Positions 7,914 to 17,508 are shown, counted from the stretch's first letter. The stretch is DNA of 64,000 nt from Gemmatimonadota bacterium (GCA_016874005.1 VGVQ01000001.1:248001-312000); one strand, 5' to 3'. Numbers and translations: made by a program. Notes: generated by a model from the sequence alone, not told the origin.

Positions 7914-9131
7914 CTACCGTCGCACCTGCGCCATCCAGTTGCCCCACGCCAACCCGAGCCGACTCGACAGGACGGCGAGCACCGCGGCGATGGCGAGGCC
8001 GCGAGCCATCGCGGCCGAGTCGAGACTGCCAACCCAGCCTTGACCCCGGATGTACTGATACCCCGGCACGTCCATGAACTGGGTGGTCCACGGCCCGAGT
8101 CGGGCGGTGTAGTCCCAGTACCCCTGCCCGAAGAGGTAGTTCGGCTGCTCGAGCGAGAGGAGGAACGAGGCGAACGGCCACTGGACCGCGAGGAGGACCA
8201 CGAGGAACACCACGCCCGCGAGCGGTCCCACCACCCAGTCGCTGGTCTTGACCCGGGCGAGAATCAAGTCGATGGCGAGCGCGGGCACGATGATCAGGAT
8301 CGGGAACCCGGGCGGCACCAGGGTGGTGACTGGGTTATAGATGGGGGCCAGCATCGGGGTCGCCGGGACCAGGGCCAGCACCCAGTTGAGGAGGATCATG
8401 ATCACCGAGTAGGTCGCCGCGGCGATCGTCGCGGGCCAAGGTACCCGACCCGACCGCGCGACCGCCAACAAGAAGAGCGGAAACAGCGCCGCCGAGATCT
8501 GATAGAAGGCGGGTCGGTGCTGCAGGTTGGCCACACCGGTCTCGGCGTACACCATCGTGGCGACCATCAGCACGATAAGGCCCATCGACGTCGCGAAGAC
8601 CACCGCCGAGCGCCGAGACGCGGCGCCCCGGTTCTGCTCGGCCAGCATCATCAGCATCGCCCCGAGCTGGACCGAGACCATGCCAAGAAGAAGGAATACG
8701 TGCGGGGGGGTGAGGATCTCGACGTCGAGTCCGTAGGCGTTGTGCCACCAGTCGTCGAACGGCGCCGAGGTGATCATCGCGATGGTGCCCCAGATGCAAA
8801 CCCAGCCGCCCAGGGGGCCATGGAACAGCTTCCACCACCGAACCGCCCCGTCCCGCTCGGCCTGGGGAGCGAAGAACGAGGTGTAGATGACCCGCCAGCC
8901 GCAGAACAGACCCGCCACCGCCGCCGCGACCTGCTCGAGTACGTGGGGCGGACTCCAGAAGGTGTCCCGACCGATCGCCCGGTGCCAGGCGATGTCCCAA
9001 TGGAGCCCGATCACGATCGCGGCGGAAGCGAACAACACCGCGGGCACCGTGGCGTCGAGCGCCAGCGTCCGGGCCCAGGCAGGCACTGCCGCGCGGGTCG
9101 CGGTCGACCGCTCCAGAACGGAGGTACTCAC
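7914..9131 (-). CDS. Polytopic membrane protein with duplicated WH-PPHV motif
   Basis: The family is unknown to me. The 405 residues carry about ten hydrophobic helices. The N-terminal third contains a motif twice: W49-H50-x3-G-x-D-x4-PPH63V, and W129-H130-x3-G-x-D-x5-PPH144V. Each lies at the end of a helix, so four histidines could line a membrane-surface site. The start is GTG at 9131 with GAGGGAGA 4-11 bases upstream. It is the first gene of a two-gene operon with the HLHP protein, and the shared His-rich character argues that both handle the same ligand. Metal handling is a guess, not shown by homology. Confidence 0.6.
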   Translation of the reverse strand: MSTSVLERSTATRAAVPAWARTLALDATVPAVLFASAAIVIGLHWDIAWHRAIGRDTFWSPPHVLEQVAAAVAGLFCGWRVIYTSFFAPQAERDGAVRWWKLFHGPLGGWVCIWGTIAMITSAPFDDWWHNAYGLDVEILTPPHVFLLLGMVSVQLGAMLMMLAEQNRGAASRRSAVVFATSMGLIVLMVATMVYAETGVANLQHRPAFYQISAALFPLFLLAVARSGRVPWPATIAAATYSVIMILLNWVLALVPATPMLAPIYNPVTTLVPPGFPILIIVPALAIDLILARVKTSDWVVGPLAGVVFLVVLLAVQWPFASFLLSLEQPNYLFGQGYWDYTARLGPWTTQFMDVPGYQYIRGQGWVGSLDSAAMARGLAIAAVLAVLSSRLGLAWGNWMAQVRR

Positions 9132-9207
9132 TCGTCTCCCTCTCGATAATCCAGGCCAACACTAAGAGCCGCTTCCAACCCGGTCAACCAGGAGGTTTCT
9201 TTCCCCG

Positions 9208-9606
9208 GTGCCCGCCAAAGCCCTCGCCCCGGTCGACGCCGCCTTTCGGGCCATCGCGACGACGTTCGTGCCCGAACTGGCCGCCGCCGGGCCGGCGGAA
9301 TGGTCGGCGCTGGGCCGGACCATCGATTCGGCGCTCGAGAGCCGCCCGGCCGCCCTCACCGGGCAGCTGGTCGCGTTCATCCGAGCGCTCGATCTGGTGT
9401 CCCGCCTCCGATATTGGCGTTCGCTCCCGGCCCTGCCTCCCGACCGACGGCTCCGACTGCTGCGGAGCTTCGAGCGATCGCCGGTGCTGGCGTTTCGGCG
9501 GGGGGTCTGGGGACTTCGGACCCTGGTGTTCATGGGCTACTACACCCAGCCATCGGTGATCGAATCGTTAGGGTACCAGGCAACGCCCGCCGGGTGGAGT
9601 CGATGA
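9208..9606 (+). CDS. Small subunit partner of GMC oxidoreductase
   Basis: This is a 132-residue protein of the gluconate 2-dehydrogenase subunit 3-like type that pairs with GMC flavoproteins. The C-terminal VFMGYYTQPSVIESLGY is the most recognisable block. It has no Tat or Sec signal, so the complex is probably cytoplasmic. It starts at GTG, with AGGAGG 13 bases upstream, and its stop overlaps the GMC start in ATGA, which supports a fixed stoichiometric partnership. It is the first gene of the operon and divergent from the His-rich membrane operon. Confidence 0.65.
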   Translation: MPAKALAPVDAAFRAIATTFVPELAAAGPAEWSALGRTIDSALESRPAALTGQLVAFIRALDLVSRLRYWRSLPALPPDRRLRLLRSFERSPVLAFRRGVWGLRTLVFMGYYTQPSVIESLGYQATPAGWSR

Positions 9607-11105
9607 ACCGGCGCCGCGCCGACGTGGTGATCGTCGGGTCCGGGGCGGGCGGCGGCACCGTGGCTGCCCGGCTGGCGCCGCTGGTGGCCGCCGGCAAGTC
9701 GGTGCTGGTGCTGGAACAGGGCCCTCGACTCGACGACCACGAGTTCACCGGCAAAGAGGCCGAGATGGCCAACGCGCTCTATGCCGACGGCGGCGGCTTT
9801 CTCACCGCGGACGGGACCATGACCCTGGCGTTCGGGCGTGGCTACGGGGGCTCGACCGTGGTCTACACCGGCACCTCGCTGGTGGCGCCCCGCCGGGTGA
9901 TCGAGCACTGGAAGGTGCCCGGCCTCGGCCACGACGAAGTCGTCCGCCGATCGGCCAAGTATCAAGCCGAGAACAACGTGGCCCTGCTCCCGGAGAACCT
10001 CCTCAACGACAACAATCGCCTGTTCGTCACCGGGGCCCGGGCCGCTGGATTCACGGCCGAGCAGTTCCCGCTCAATCTTCGGGGCTGCCGGGGGTCGAGC
10101 CTCTGCAACCTGGGGTGCCCCAACGCCGCCAAGCAGGGGACCAACCGGGTGCAGCTCCCGGCGGCCGAGCGCCTCGGAGTCGAGGTGGTGACCCGAGCCG
10201 AAGTGGTTCGGCTCGAAGAGCGTCAGATACAAGTATTAGTTAGCGACGTCCCGCCGGGCGCCAGAGGCCGGCCTTCGTCCTGGGCCCCGGGCGAGTACCT
10301 GATCGACGCCGATACCGTCATCCTCGCCGCCGGAGCCATCGGCACCCCGGCGCTGCTGCTTCGGTCCGGGCTGGCGGGGCTTCCCTCCGGAACAGGCCGG
10401 GGACTGACCGTGCATCCGGCCCTGATCCTGGTCGGGGAGCATCCGACCCCCATCTCCAACGACGTCGGCCACCCCAAGAGCTTCTTCGTCGACCGCGCGG
10501 CCGAGGAAGGGTTCGTCCTCGAGACCTGCATGTATTTCCCGTTCGTCACCGCCAAGAACCTGACCGGATTCGGCCCGGAACACAGCCTGTTGATGCGAGC
10601 CTTTCCGCGGCTCCAGATGATCCTCGTCCTGGCCTGCGACAAGGCGATCGGGGAGAACCGGGTCACGGTGGATCGGCAGGGCCGGCCGGTGGTGCACTAC
10701 CGGTTTACGCCCGAGGTCGTCCGGTCGCTCACCCGGGCGACTCGAGCGTCCGCGCGAATCTTCTTCGGCGCGGGGGCCGTCAGAGTGCACGCGCCGTTGG
10801 CGGATCCGCCCCTGCTCGACCGGGCCGACCGCGATCGGATCGATCAGCTGATCGACGACCGGCACTTCCGCCCGGGTCGGGTCTCGGTCTCGGCAGCGCA
10901 CCTGATGGGGGGGGCGGCGATGGGACACGACGAGACCGACTCGGTGACCGACAGCTGGGGTCGCCTTCATGGTCGACCGTGGCTCCGGGTGGCGGACGCG
11001 AGCCTTTTCCCCGATTCGTTGGAGATCAACCCCTATCTCACCGTGATGGCCCTGGCCGACCGGGTCGCCGATGGCGTCTTGGGGGACCTCGGAGCCATCC
11101 CGTGA
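9603..11105 (+). CDS. GMC-family FAD-dependent oxidoreductase
   Basis: GMC enzymes oxidise alcohols, sugars or sterols using FAD. The 500 residues open with the dinucleotide-binding motif VVIVGSGAGGGTVAARL (residues 8-24), with the second FAD contact VLVLEQG just after. The substrate-domain His is in SAAHLMGGAAMG and the C-terminal GMC block is SLEINPYLTVMALADRVAD. RGCRGSSLCNLGCPNAAKQG contains four Cys, as in the sterol/long-chain-alcohol branch. An AT-rich patch of rare codons (10225-10243) codes for QIQVLVS in an otherwise GC-rich gene. The gene overlaps both neighbours by 4 bases. The exact substrate cannot be read from sequence. Confidence 0.9.
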   Translation: MNRRRADVVIVGSGAGGGTVAARLAPLVAAGKSVLVLEQGPRLDDHEFTGKEAEMANALYADGGGFLTADGTMTLAFGRGYGGSTVVYTGTSLVAPRRVIEHWKVPGLGHDEVVRRSAKYQAENNVALLPENLLNDNNRLFVTGARAAGFTAEQFPLNLRGCRGSSLCNLGCPNAAKQGTNRVQLPAAERLGVEVVTRAEVVRLEERQIQVLVSDVPPGARGRPSSWAPGEYLIDADTVILAAGAIGTPALLLRSGLAGLPSGTGRGLTVHPALILVGEHPTPISNDVGHPKSFFVDRAAEEGFVLETCMYFPFVTAKNLTGFGPEHSLLMRAFPRLQMILVLACDKAIGENRVTVDRQGRPVVHYRFTPEVVRSLTRATRASARIFFGAGAVRVHAPLADPPLLDRADRDRIDQLIDDRHFRPGRVSVSAAHLMGGAAMGHDETDSVTDSWGRLHGRPWLRVADASLFPDSLEINPYLTVMALADRVADGVLGDLGAIP

Positions 11106-12829
11106 CCGCCCGCACCGGCGCCGAGCTGGTGGTCAGGGCCCTGGAGGACGAAGGGATCCGGTTTGCCTTCGGCATCCCTGGCACCCACAACATCGAGCTC
11201 TACGACGCCCTGGCGGAGTCCGCCTCGGTGCGGCCCATCCTGGTGACCGACGAACAGAGCGCCGGCTTCATGGCCGACGCGGTGTGGCGGGCCAATCGCG
11301 AGCTGGCTTGCGTCAACGTGGTCCCGGGTGCCGGGCTCACCCACGCCTTGTCCGGCATCGCCGAGGCCTCCCTCGACGGGATGGCGGTCCTGGTGCTGGG
11401 ATGCGGGATCCGGCGAGACACCGGGCACGGCTATCAGCTCCACGACGTCGATCAGCTCGCAATCGCGGCACCGGTCTGCAAGGCGGTGTTCCGGCCGGAG
11501 CATGGTGGCGACCTCTATCCCACCATTCGGCGGGCCGCGGCACTCGCCCGCTCGGGAACCCCGGGCCCGGTCATGGTCGAAGTCCCGGTCGACCACTACC
11601 TCTTCAAGCACCAGGTCGCCGGGTTCGAGGCGCCGGCGCCGATCCCGGTGGCCGCCGCGGATGGCAACGCGATCGACCGGGCCGTCGCCTTGCTTCGGCA
11701 ACCGGGAGCCAACCCGCTCCTCTACCTCGGGTGGGGCGCTGCCGCGGCCGGAGCCGACCTGGTGCGGCTGGCCGAAACGCTGGGCGCGCCGGTGGCCACC
11801 ACGATCACCGGCAAGGGCGTGTTCCCCGAGGACCACCCGCTCTTTCTCTGGAACGGTTTCGGGCACGCGGCGCCGCCGTTCGTCCGGACCATCGCGGATC
11901 GGTGCACGGTCACCTTGGCGATCGGATGCCGGTTCAGCGAGGTGGCGACCGGCAGCTACTCGTGCCAACCCAAGGGCCCCCTGATCCACGCCGACATCGA
12001 TCCCGCCGTCATCGGCCGGAACTACCCCGCCGCCGTCGCCCTGCCGGGTGACGCCCGCGACACCGTGGCGCGGCTGATCGCTGCGTTAGGCGGGCCCGCC
12101 GGCGACCACGCCGCCCTGGCTCAGGACATCGGTCGCGGCTGTCTCGAGGTGGCCGCCGCCCAACGAAGCGAACCCAGCCCCGACCGAGTCTCACCGGCCC
12201 GGCTGTTCGATACCCTCGCCGAGTGTTTTGGCCCGGACTCCGTCTACGCCACCGACAGCGGCAACGGCACCTTCCTGGCAATGGAGCACCTGGTGCTTCG
12301 CCGGCCCGGCCAGCTCCTCGCGCCGGTCGACTATTCCTGTATGGGGTATGCGGTGCCAGCCGCGATCGGTGCCAAGTTGGCTCGGCCCGACCTGCCGGTG
12401 GTCGCGATCCCCGGCGATGGCGCGTTCCTGATGACCGGACTCGAGCTGCTCACCGCGGCCAATCAAGGCGCCCCGATCGCGGTCTTCGTGCTGCGCGACC
12501 GGGAGTTGGCCCAGATCGCCCAGTTCCAGGCCACCGCGTTCGGACGCAAGGCGCAGAGCACCCTGCCCGACTACGACGTGGCCAGCTTGGCGGAGGCAAT
12601 GGGAATCGAGTGGGTTCGGGTGGATCGCGACGCCGGCGTGCCCGATGCGGTTCGCTTCGCGCGAGAGGTCACCCAGGACGGCAGGCCGGTACTCGTCGAC
12701 GTGGCGATCGACTACAGCCGGCCGACTTATTTCACCCGGGGCGTGGTCCGGACCAACCTCGGCCGGCTGCCGCTCAGGGACCGGCTCCGGTTCATCGGGC
12801 GGGCCGTGGCGCGGCGGCTCAGACCTTGA
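11102..12829 (+). CDS. Thiamine-diphosphate enzyme, acetolactate synthase/benzoylformate decarboxylase type
   Basis: Enzymes of this superfamily cleave or form C-C bonds next to a carbonyl. The 575 residues show the three usual domains: N-terminal pyrimidine-binding domain ([14 protein letters not shown]; cofactor-activating Glu in [13 protein letters not shown]), central domain with [15 protein letters not shown], and C-terminal pyrophosphate-binding domain with [17 protein letters not shown]. The Mg-binding motif that usually ends in NN ends here in VLRD, a departure from classic acetolactate synthases. The GTG start overlaps the GMC stop (GTGA). Being third in an operon with an alcohol oxidase suggests it consumes the aldehyde or keto product; this is inference. 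The last 11 bases overlap the convergent chemoreceptor gene. Confidence 0.85.
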   Translation: MTARTGAELVVRALEDEGIRFAFGIPGTHNIELYDALAESASVRPILVTDEQSAGFMADAVWRANRELACVNVVPGAGLTHALSGIAEASLDGMAVLVLGCGIRRDTGHGYQLHDVDQLAIAAPVCKAVFRPEHGGDLYPTIRRAAALARSGTPGPVMVEVPVDHYLFKHQVAGFEAPAPIPVAAADGNAIDRAVALLRQPGANPLLYLGWGAAAAGADLVRLAETLGAPVATTITGKGVFPEDHPLFLWNGFGHAAPPFVRTIADRCTVTLAIGCRFSEVATGSYSCQPKGPLIHADIDPAVIGRNYPAAVALPGDARDTVARLIAALGGPAGDHAALAQDIGRGCLEVAAAQRSEPSPDRVSPARLFDTLAECFGPDSVYATDSGNGTFLAMEHLVLRRPGQLLAPVDYSCMGYAVPAAIGAKLARPDLPVVAIPGDGAFLMTGLELLTAANQGAPIAVFVLRDRELAQIAQFQATAFGRKAQSTLPDYDVASLAEAMGIEWVRVDRDAGVPDAVRFAREVTQDGRPVLVDVAIDYSRPTYFTRGVVRTNLGRLPLRDRLRFIGRAVARRLRP

Positions 12830-14078
12830 AGTTGCCGACCGCCGAGTCGAGCCGTGCGCTGGCCGCGGCGAGTTGGGTTCCGGAGGCGGTGATTTCCTCG
12901 GTGGCGGCGTTCAACTCCTGGGCGGCCGCCGCGATTTCCTCGGCCGAGGCGGCGTGGGACTCCACTCCGGCCGCCAGCTCTCTCGACCGCCGGGCGATCC
13001 CCTCCACCAAGGTGCGGACCTCGCCCGCGGCCCGGGAGACGCCCCGGGTCCATTCGTCGATCTGGGCCGCCTCCTTGGCGACCTGCTGAAGCCCGTCGAC
13101 CGCGGCCATGGTCGCCTCGCGGGCCTGCAGCCCGCTCCGGCCTAACCGGAGCAGCCGCTCCCGGGCCGACTCGACCCGCTCCACGATCCGGCGGGCGGTT
13201 TCGCTGGTGGCGTTGGCGGTCTGGGCGGCTTGGGTCGCGAGCTTCTGCATCTCACCCGCCACCACCGAGAATCCCTCGCCTTCCTCGCCAGCCCGGGCGG
13301 CTTCGATCGAGGCATTCAGGGCCAGCACCCTGGTTTGCTTGGCGATCGTTCGCGACTGCACCAGGAATCGCTCGATCTCCGCCGACGCCGTGGCGAGCGC
13401 CTCGGCTTCCTCGGCCCCTCGAACCACCTCGTCGCTCAGGCTCTCCAGGGTCGCCGCGCTCTGCCCCAGACGCGCTTCGTGATTGCGGGCCAGTGCCGCC
13501 AACTCGGCGTTCCGTTCGGCGGTGCGCTGGGCCCCGCCAGCCACCTCCTGCGCGATCGAGAGAATCCGGGCGGCGTCATCGGCCACGTTGCGGACCAAGG
13601 CGGCCTGGCCGATCGCCCGGTCGGTGAGGTCCGAGGTGGCGTGGGCCACGTCTTCGGTCGACGCCATGACCTGCTGGGACGCTTGGGCGATTTCGGCTGA
13701 CAGCGAGGACGACTCCAACGCCGCCTGGCGCACCGCCTCGACCAGCCGGCGAAGTTCGTAGACCATCACCCGCATCGACTCGGTGACCGGCCCGCCGCCC
13801 ACCGCCTGGAACTGCGCCTCGGTCACCCGAACGTCGCCTTTGCCGACCCGGGTGGCGATCTGCTCGGTCACCTCCAGGGGCCGCAGGATGACCCGGGCGA
13901 ACCAGCCGTCGACCAGGCTCACCGTGACCAGGGCCACCAACGCGAAGACGCCGATCCGGACCGCGAGCGGCCACCCTTCGCCGAATTCGAGGATCACCGA
14001 TACGGTCCCGGTCAAGACGATCACGATCCCGACCCCGGCGAACTGGAGCCGGCGGACCAGGGGGTGAATGGAGGCCAT
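12819..14078 (-). CDS. Methyl-accepting chemotaxis-type signalling protein
   Basis: The 419 residues have two N-terminal membrane helices (about 12-32 and 37-60) with almost no periplasmic loop, a HAMP-like stretch ([20 protein letters not shown]), and a long coiled coil. The signalling tip is [20 protein letters not shown] followed by [10 protein letters not shown], the CheA/CheW-binding hairpin. With no ligand-binding domain it probably senses membrane or cytoplasmic state. No che genes lie nearby. TAGATT sits 6 bases before the ATG, predicting a leaderless mRNA, and this box overlaps the leuS -10 box on the opposite strand. Confidence 0.88.
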   Translation of the reverse strand: MASIHPLVRRLQFAGVGIVIVLTGTVSVILEFGEGWPLAVRIGVFALVALVTVSLVDGWFARVILRPLEVTEQIATRVGKGDVRVTEAQFQAVGGGPVTESMRVMVYELRRLVEAVRQAALESSSLSAEIAQASQQVMASTEDVAHATSDLTDRAIGQAALVRNVADDAARILSIAQEVAGGAQRTAERNAELAALARNHEARLGQSAATLESLSDEVVRGAEEAEALATASAEIERFLVQSRTIAKQTRVLALNASIEAARAGEEGEGFSVVAGEMQKLATQAAQTANATSETARRIVERVESARERLLRLGRSGLQAREATMAAVDGLQQVAKEAAQIDEWTRGVSRAAGEVRTLVEGIARRSRELAAGVESHAASAEEIAAAAQELNAATEEITASGTQLAAASARLDSAVGNFKV

Positions 14079-14084
14079 GGTAGG

Positions 14085-14094
14085 AATCTATATT
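14085..14094. promoter_or_regulatory. Overlapping divergent -10 boxes for the chemoreceptor (-) and leuS (+)
   Basis: In the 10 bases AATCTATATT, the plus strand gives TATATT (14089-14094), 6 bases before the leuS ATG at 14101. The minus strand gives TAGATT (14090-14085), 6 bases before the chemoreceptor ATG at 14078. Only 22 bases separate the two start codons, leaving no room for a Shine-Dalgarno leader on either side. The two promoters share 2 bp and should exclude each other. Confidence 0.55.
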
Positions 14095-14100
14095 GTCGGG

Positions 14101-16536
14101 ATGACTTACACGCCCGAAACGATCGAGCCCAAATGGCAGCGGCGCTGGGCCGAGCGCCGGACCAACGAGCCGGACCTCGATGGGGCTCCCAAACCCTTCT
14201 ACAACCTGATGATGTTCCCTTACCCCTCGGCCGAGGGGCTTCACGTCGGGAACTTCTACGCCTTCACCGGGGCCGACGTCTTTGGCCGGTTCCAGCGGCT
14301 GCGGGGGTACCAGGTGTTCGAGCCGATGGGGTTCGACGCCTTCGGGATCCACAGCGAGAACTACGCCCTCAAGGTCGGCGTCAACCCCGCCGAGCTGATC
14401 CCGAAGAACATCAAGAATTTCACCCGCCAGCTCACCGCGCTGGGCGGGATGTTCGACTGGAAGCACACCCTGGCCACCACCGATCCGGCCTACTACAAGT
14501 GGACCCAGTGGATCTTCCTCCAGCTGTTCAAGGCCGGGATCGCCTACAAGAAGAAGGCGGCGGTCAACTGGTGCCCGAGCTGCAAGACCGTGTTAGCCAA
14601 CGAACAAGTCGAGGCCGGCGTCTGTGAGCGGTGCAAGAGTCCGGTGGAGCAGCGCAATCTGGAGCAGTGGTTCTTCCGGATCACCGGTTACGCCGAACGG
14701 TTGCTCGCCAACCTCGACGATAGCGACAAGATGGATTGGTCGGCGAGCACCGCGGCGGCCCAGCGCAACTGGATCGGCCGGTCGGCCGGCGCCCAGATCG
14801 ACTTCCCGACGGCGGCGGGCTCGGCGATCCGGGTCTTCACCACCAGGCCGGACACCATCTTCGGGGCCACCTTCATGGTGCTGGCGCCGGAGCATTCGCT
14901 GGTCGAGGCGGTAACCACGGCCGAACAGGGTGCCGCGGTCGACCGGTATCGACGGGCGGCGGCGGCCAAGGACGTGGTCTCCCGGAGGGTCGGCGACAAG
15001 GAGAAGACCGGCGTGTTCACCGGTGGCTATGCCACCAACCCGATGACCAAGAAGCCGGTCCCGATCTGGATCGCCGATTACGTCCTGATGGAGTACGGCA
15101 CCGGGGCCATCATGGCGGTGCCGGGGCACGACGAGCGGGACTTCGCCTTTGCCACCCGGTACGGGCTCGAGATCGTCCGAGTGATCGCCGGGGCCGAGGA
15201 GCCGGACTCGGCGCCGCTCGCCGAGGCGATGGTCGAGATCGACGGGTGCCGGCTGGTCAACTCGGGGCAATACTCCGGGCAGTCGGTTTCGGACGGCAGC
15301 AAGGCCATCGTGGCCGCGCTCGAGGCCGCGGGGATCGGCCAGGGGATGGTCAAATACCGGCTCTACGATTGGTGTATTTCCCGGCAGCGGTACTGGGGTC
15401 CCCCGATCCCGATCATCTACTGCGACGGCTGCGGTCCGGTGGCGGTACCGGAACGGGACCTGCCGGTGGAACTGCCGCTGATCGACGACTTCCGGCCCGA
15501 CGACTCGGGGATCTCGCCGCTGGCCCGCCACAAGGAGTGGTATCACGTCGGCTGCCCCGAGTGCGGCAAACCGGCCCGACGCGAGACCGACGTCTCCGAC
15601 ACGTTTCTCGACTCGGCGTGGTATCACCTCCGATACCTTTCGACCGAGCTTGCCGACCGGCCGTTCGACTCGGCGCGGGTCAAGCGGTGGCTGCCGGTGG
15701 CAAGCTACATCGGCGGCAACGAGCACGCGGTGCTCCATCTCCTGTATGCCAGGTTCGTGACCATGGTGTTGCACGACCAAGGCCTGCTCCATTTCGACGA
15801 GCCGTATCGCCGCTTCCGGGCGCACGGGCTGATCGTCAAGGACGGCGCCAAGATGTCCAAGTCGCGGGGCAACGTGGTCATCCCCGACGAGTACATCGCC
15901 AAGTGGGGTGCCGACAGCTTCCGGCTCTTCCTGATGTTCTTGGGACCGTTCGAGGAGGGTGGCGACTTCCGGGACGCCGGATTGTCGGGGCCGCGTCGGT
16001 TCCTGGAACGGCTCTGGGATCTGGTCGAGCAATGCGAGCGGCGTACCCTCACGGGCGAGGAGCTGCACCGGAGCATCGTGGTGAAGTGGCATGCCACCAA
16101 GAAGAAAGTCACCGGCGACATCGAGGCCTTGGGCTACAACACCGCAATCGCGGCGATGATGGAGTTCCTGAACGCGATGCGGGACTCGAATTGCTCGGAG
16201 CGGAGCATCGTCAAGGATCTGGTGATCATGGTGGCGCCGTTCGCGCCCCACTTCGCCGAGGAATGCTGGGAGCGGTTAGGCGGTCAGTCGTCGGTGTTCG
16301 ACGCCGCCTGGCCCACCTGGGACGAGGCCCTCACCATCGACTCGGTGGTCGAAATCGCGGTGCAGGTCAACGGCAAGACCCGCGCGACGGTCAGGATACC
16401 GCGGGGGGCCAGCGAGAGCGGGGCGCTCGAGCGGGCGCTCCGCGACCCGACGGTGAAGCGGTTCGTCGAGGGCAAGGAGCGGAAGAAGGTGATCTACGTC
16501 AAGGACCGGCTGATCAACATTGTCGTAGCGGGATGA
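14101..16536 (+). CDS. leuS: Leucyl-tRNA synthetase
   Basis: It charges tRNA-Leu with leucine in the cytoplasm. The 811 residues include the class I signature (FPYPSAEGLHVGN, with N in place of the last H of HIGH), GFDAFGIHSENYALKVG, a zinc-ribbon-like WCPSCKTVLANE...CERCKSPV, the editing domain (TTRPDTIFGATFMVLAPEH), a second Cys4 set (CDGC, CPECGK), and KMSKSRGNVV. The tail has the anticodon-binding and C-terminal domains (VQVNGKTRATV). The ATG at 14101 was preferred over an upstream ATG at 14068 because the -10 box would lie inside that longer form and MTYTPETIEPKWQ is the family start. The stop overlaps the next gene in ATGA. Confidence 0.96.
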   Translation: MTYTPETIEPKWQRRWAERRTNEPDLDGAPKPFYNLMMFPYPSAEGLHVGNFYAFTGADVFGRFQRLRGYQVFEPMGFDAFGIHSENYALKVGVNPAELIPKNIKNFTRQLTALGGMFDWKHTLATTDPAYYKWTQWIFLQLFKAGIAYKKKAAVNWCPSCKTVLANEQVEAGVCERCKSPVEQRNLEQWFFRITGYAERLLANLDDSDKMDWSASTAAAQRNWIGRSAGAQIDFPTAAGSAIRVFTTRPDTIFGATFMVLAPEHSLVEAVTTAEQGAAVDRYRRAAAAKDVVSRRVGDKEKTGVFTGGYATNPMTKKPVPIWIADYVLMEYGTGAIMAVPGHDERDFAFATRYGLEIVRVIAGAEEPDSAPLAEAMVEIDGCRLVNSGQYSGQSVSDGSKAIVAALEAAGIGQGMVKYRLYDWCISRQRYWGPPIPIIYCDGCGPVAVPERDLPVELPLIDDFRPDDSGISPLARHKEWYHVGCPECGKPARRETDVSDTFLDSAWYHLRYLSTELADRPFDSARVKRWLPVASYIGGNEHAVLHLLYARFVTMVLHDQGLLHFDEPYRRFRAHGLIVKDGAKMSKSRGNVVIPDEYIAKWGADSFRLFLMFLGPFEEGGDFRDAGLSGPRRFLERLWDLVEQCERRTLTGEELHRSIVVKWHATKKKVTGDIEALGYNTAIAAMMEFLNAMRDSNCSERSIVKDLVIMVAPFAPHFAEECWERLGGQSSVFDAAWPTWDEALTIDSVVEIAVQVNGKTRATVRIPRGASESGALERALRDPTVKRFVEGKERKKVIYVKDRLINIVVAG

Positions 16537-17378
16537 TTCGGAGGTTTGTTGCGGCGGCCGTCCTGATGACGGCCGCCGCGGATCGAGCCGAGGCGCACCC
16601 GGGCTGGGGGTTGGTCCGAGATCCGACGCGCGGAATCGTTTACTACACCGATCTGGCGCGGGTCTGGAAGATCGATCGCGACGGCCGGCGGAGCGTGGCG
16701 GTGCCGGACGTGCATACTCATGAGCTGCGGATCGACGCCGCTGGCAACCTGTACGGCGAGGACCTCGCGGGCGTCGGGACGGGTTGGCGCAACCGTGTTT
16801 GGCGGATGACGCCGGACGGGCGGGTCGCCGACATCTTGCCCTGGCGGAGCGGTTTCCGTGACGATTACGGCTTCGTGGCGGATCGGAACGAGGCGCTCTA
16901 CTGGGCGAAGTGCTCCACCGAGCGGGATGCCTGCGTGGTGCGCCGCCGGCGAGGCCCCGGCGTGGTCGGCGATGTCGCGGGCGGAAAGACCTTCGCTCGC
17001 CCGCTCAACTTTCTCGCCTCGGACCCGGCGGGCCGGGTGTTCCTCGCGGACGGGCGTTCCATTTTGCGCCTGACAGAGGGCGACAGTTTTTCGGTGGTGT
17101 ACCGGGGGCCGGCCTCGGCGAACGATCGATTCGCGTTGATGGGGTTTCAGCCGTTGGCGAGCGGCGAGGTGCTGGCGGCGGCGTTCGAGGATCGGACGGT
17201 GATTCGGATCGCGCCGGGCCGGCAGCCGGTGGTGGTGTACCGGACCGCGGCGCCGTGGCAGCCGGCGGCGGTGCTCGAGGCCCCGGACGGGTTATGGATC
17301 ACGGAATACGATGGCTCGCGGGTGCGGCAGCGGCACCGGGGGGCGAACGGCCGGGAGCGGACCTGGGGGCCGGACTGA
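16533..17378 (+). CDS. Secreted NHL/SMP-30-like beta-propeller protein
   Basis: The 281 residues start with a Sec signal (RRFVAAAVLMTAAADRAEA) and then show repeated propeller-like blades: GIVYYTDLARVWKIDRDG, LRIDAAGNLYGEDLAG, FLASDPAGRVFLADG and VLEAPDGLWITEYDG. Such proteins fold as six-bladed propellers, and some are lactonases; no catalytic set is clear here. Translation is coupled to leuS by an ATGA overlap, though no functional link to tRNA charging is evident. Confidence 0.6.
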   Translation: MIRRFVAAAVLMTAAADRAEAHPGWGLVRDPTRGIVYYTDLARVWKIDRDGRRSVAVPDVHTHELRIDAAGNLYGEDLAGVGTGWRNRVWRMTPDGRVADILPWRSGFRDDYGFVADRNEALYWAKCSTERDACVVRRRRGPGVVGDVAGGKTFARPLNFLASDPAGRVFLADGRSILRLTEGDSFSVVYRGPASANDRFALMGFQPLASGEVLAAAFEDRTVIRIAPGRQPVVVYRTAAPWQPAAVLEAPDGLWITEYDGSRVRQRHRGANGRERTWGPD

Positions 17379-17496
17379 TCGACCAACCTGAAGTGCCTGG
17401 TGTAGGAGAGGCCCACAGGCAGTGAACACCGCGGCCGTGACGGGACCGGGGACGGCGCCACGCGAGGGCCGCCTTTCCGAAACGCGCGGACCGCGA

Positions 17497-17502
17497 TACA
17501 CT
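17497..17502 (+). promoter_or_regulatory. Candidate -10 box (TACACT), leaderless spacing
   Basis: TACACT is followed by 6 bases and GTG-ATG (17509-17514), matching the leaderless arrangement seen at selO, leuS and the esterase gene. Confidence 0.4.
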
Positions 17503-17508
17503 ACCGCC

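Noticed and set aside
8040-9149. 369-codon plus-strand frame opposite the WH-PPHV membrane protein
   Set aside because: The translation is an extreme Arg/His/Glu-rich sequence as expected from the antisense of hydrophobic helices.
14593-16251. 552-codon minus-strand frame opposite leuS
   Set aside because: Pure antisense of a conserved housekeeping gene; the translation is Arg/Pro/Gly-rich without motifs.
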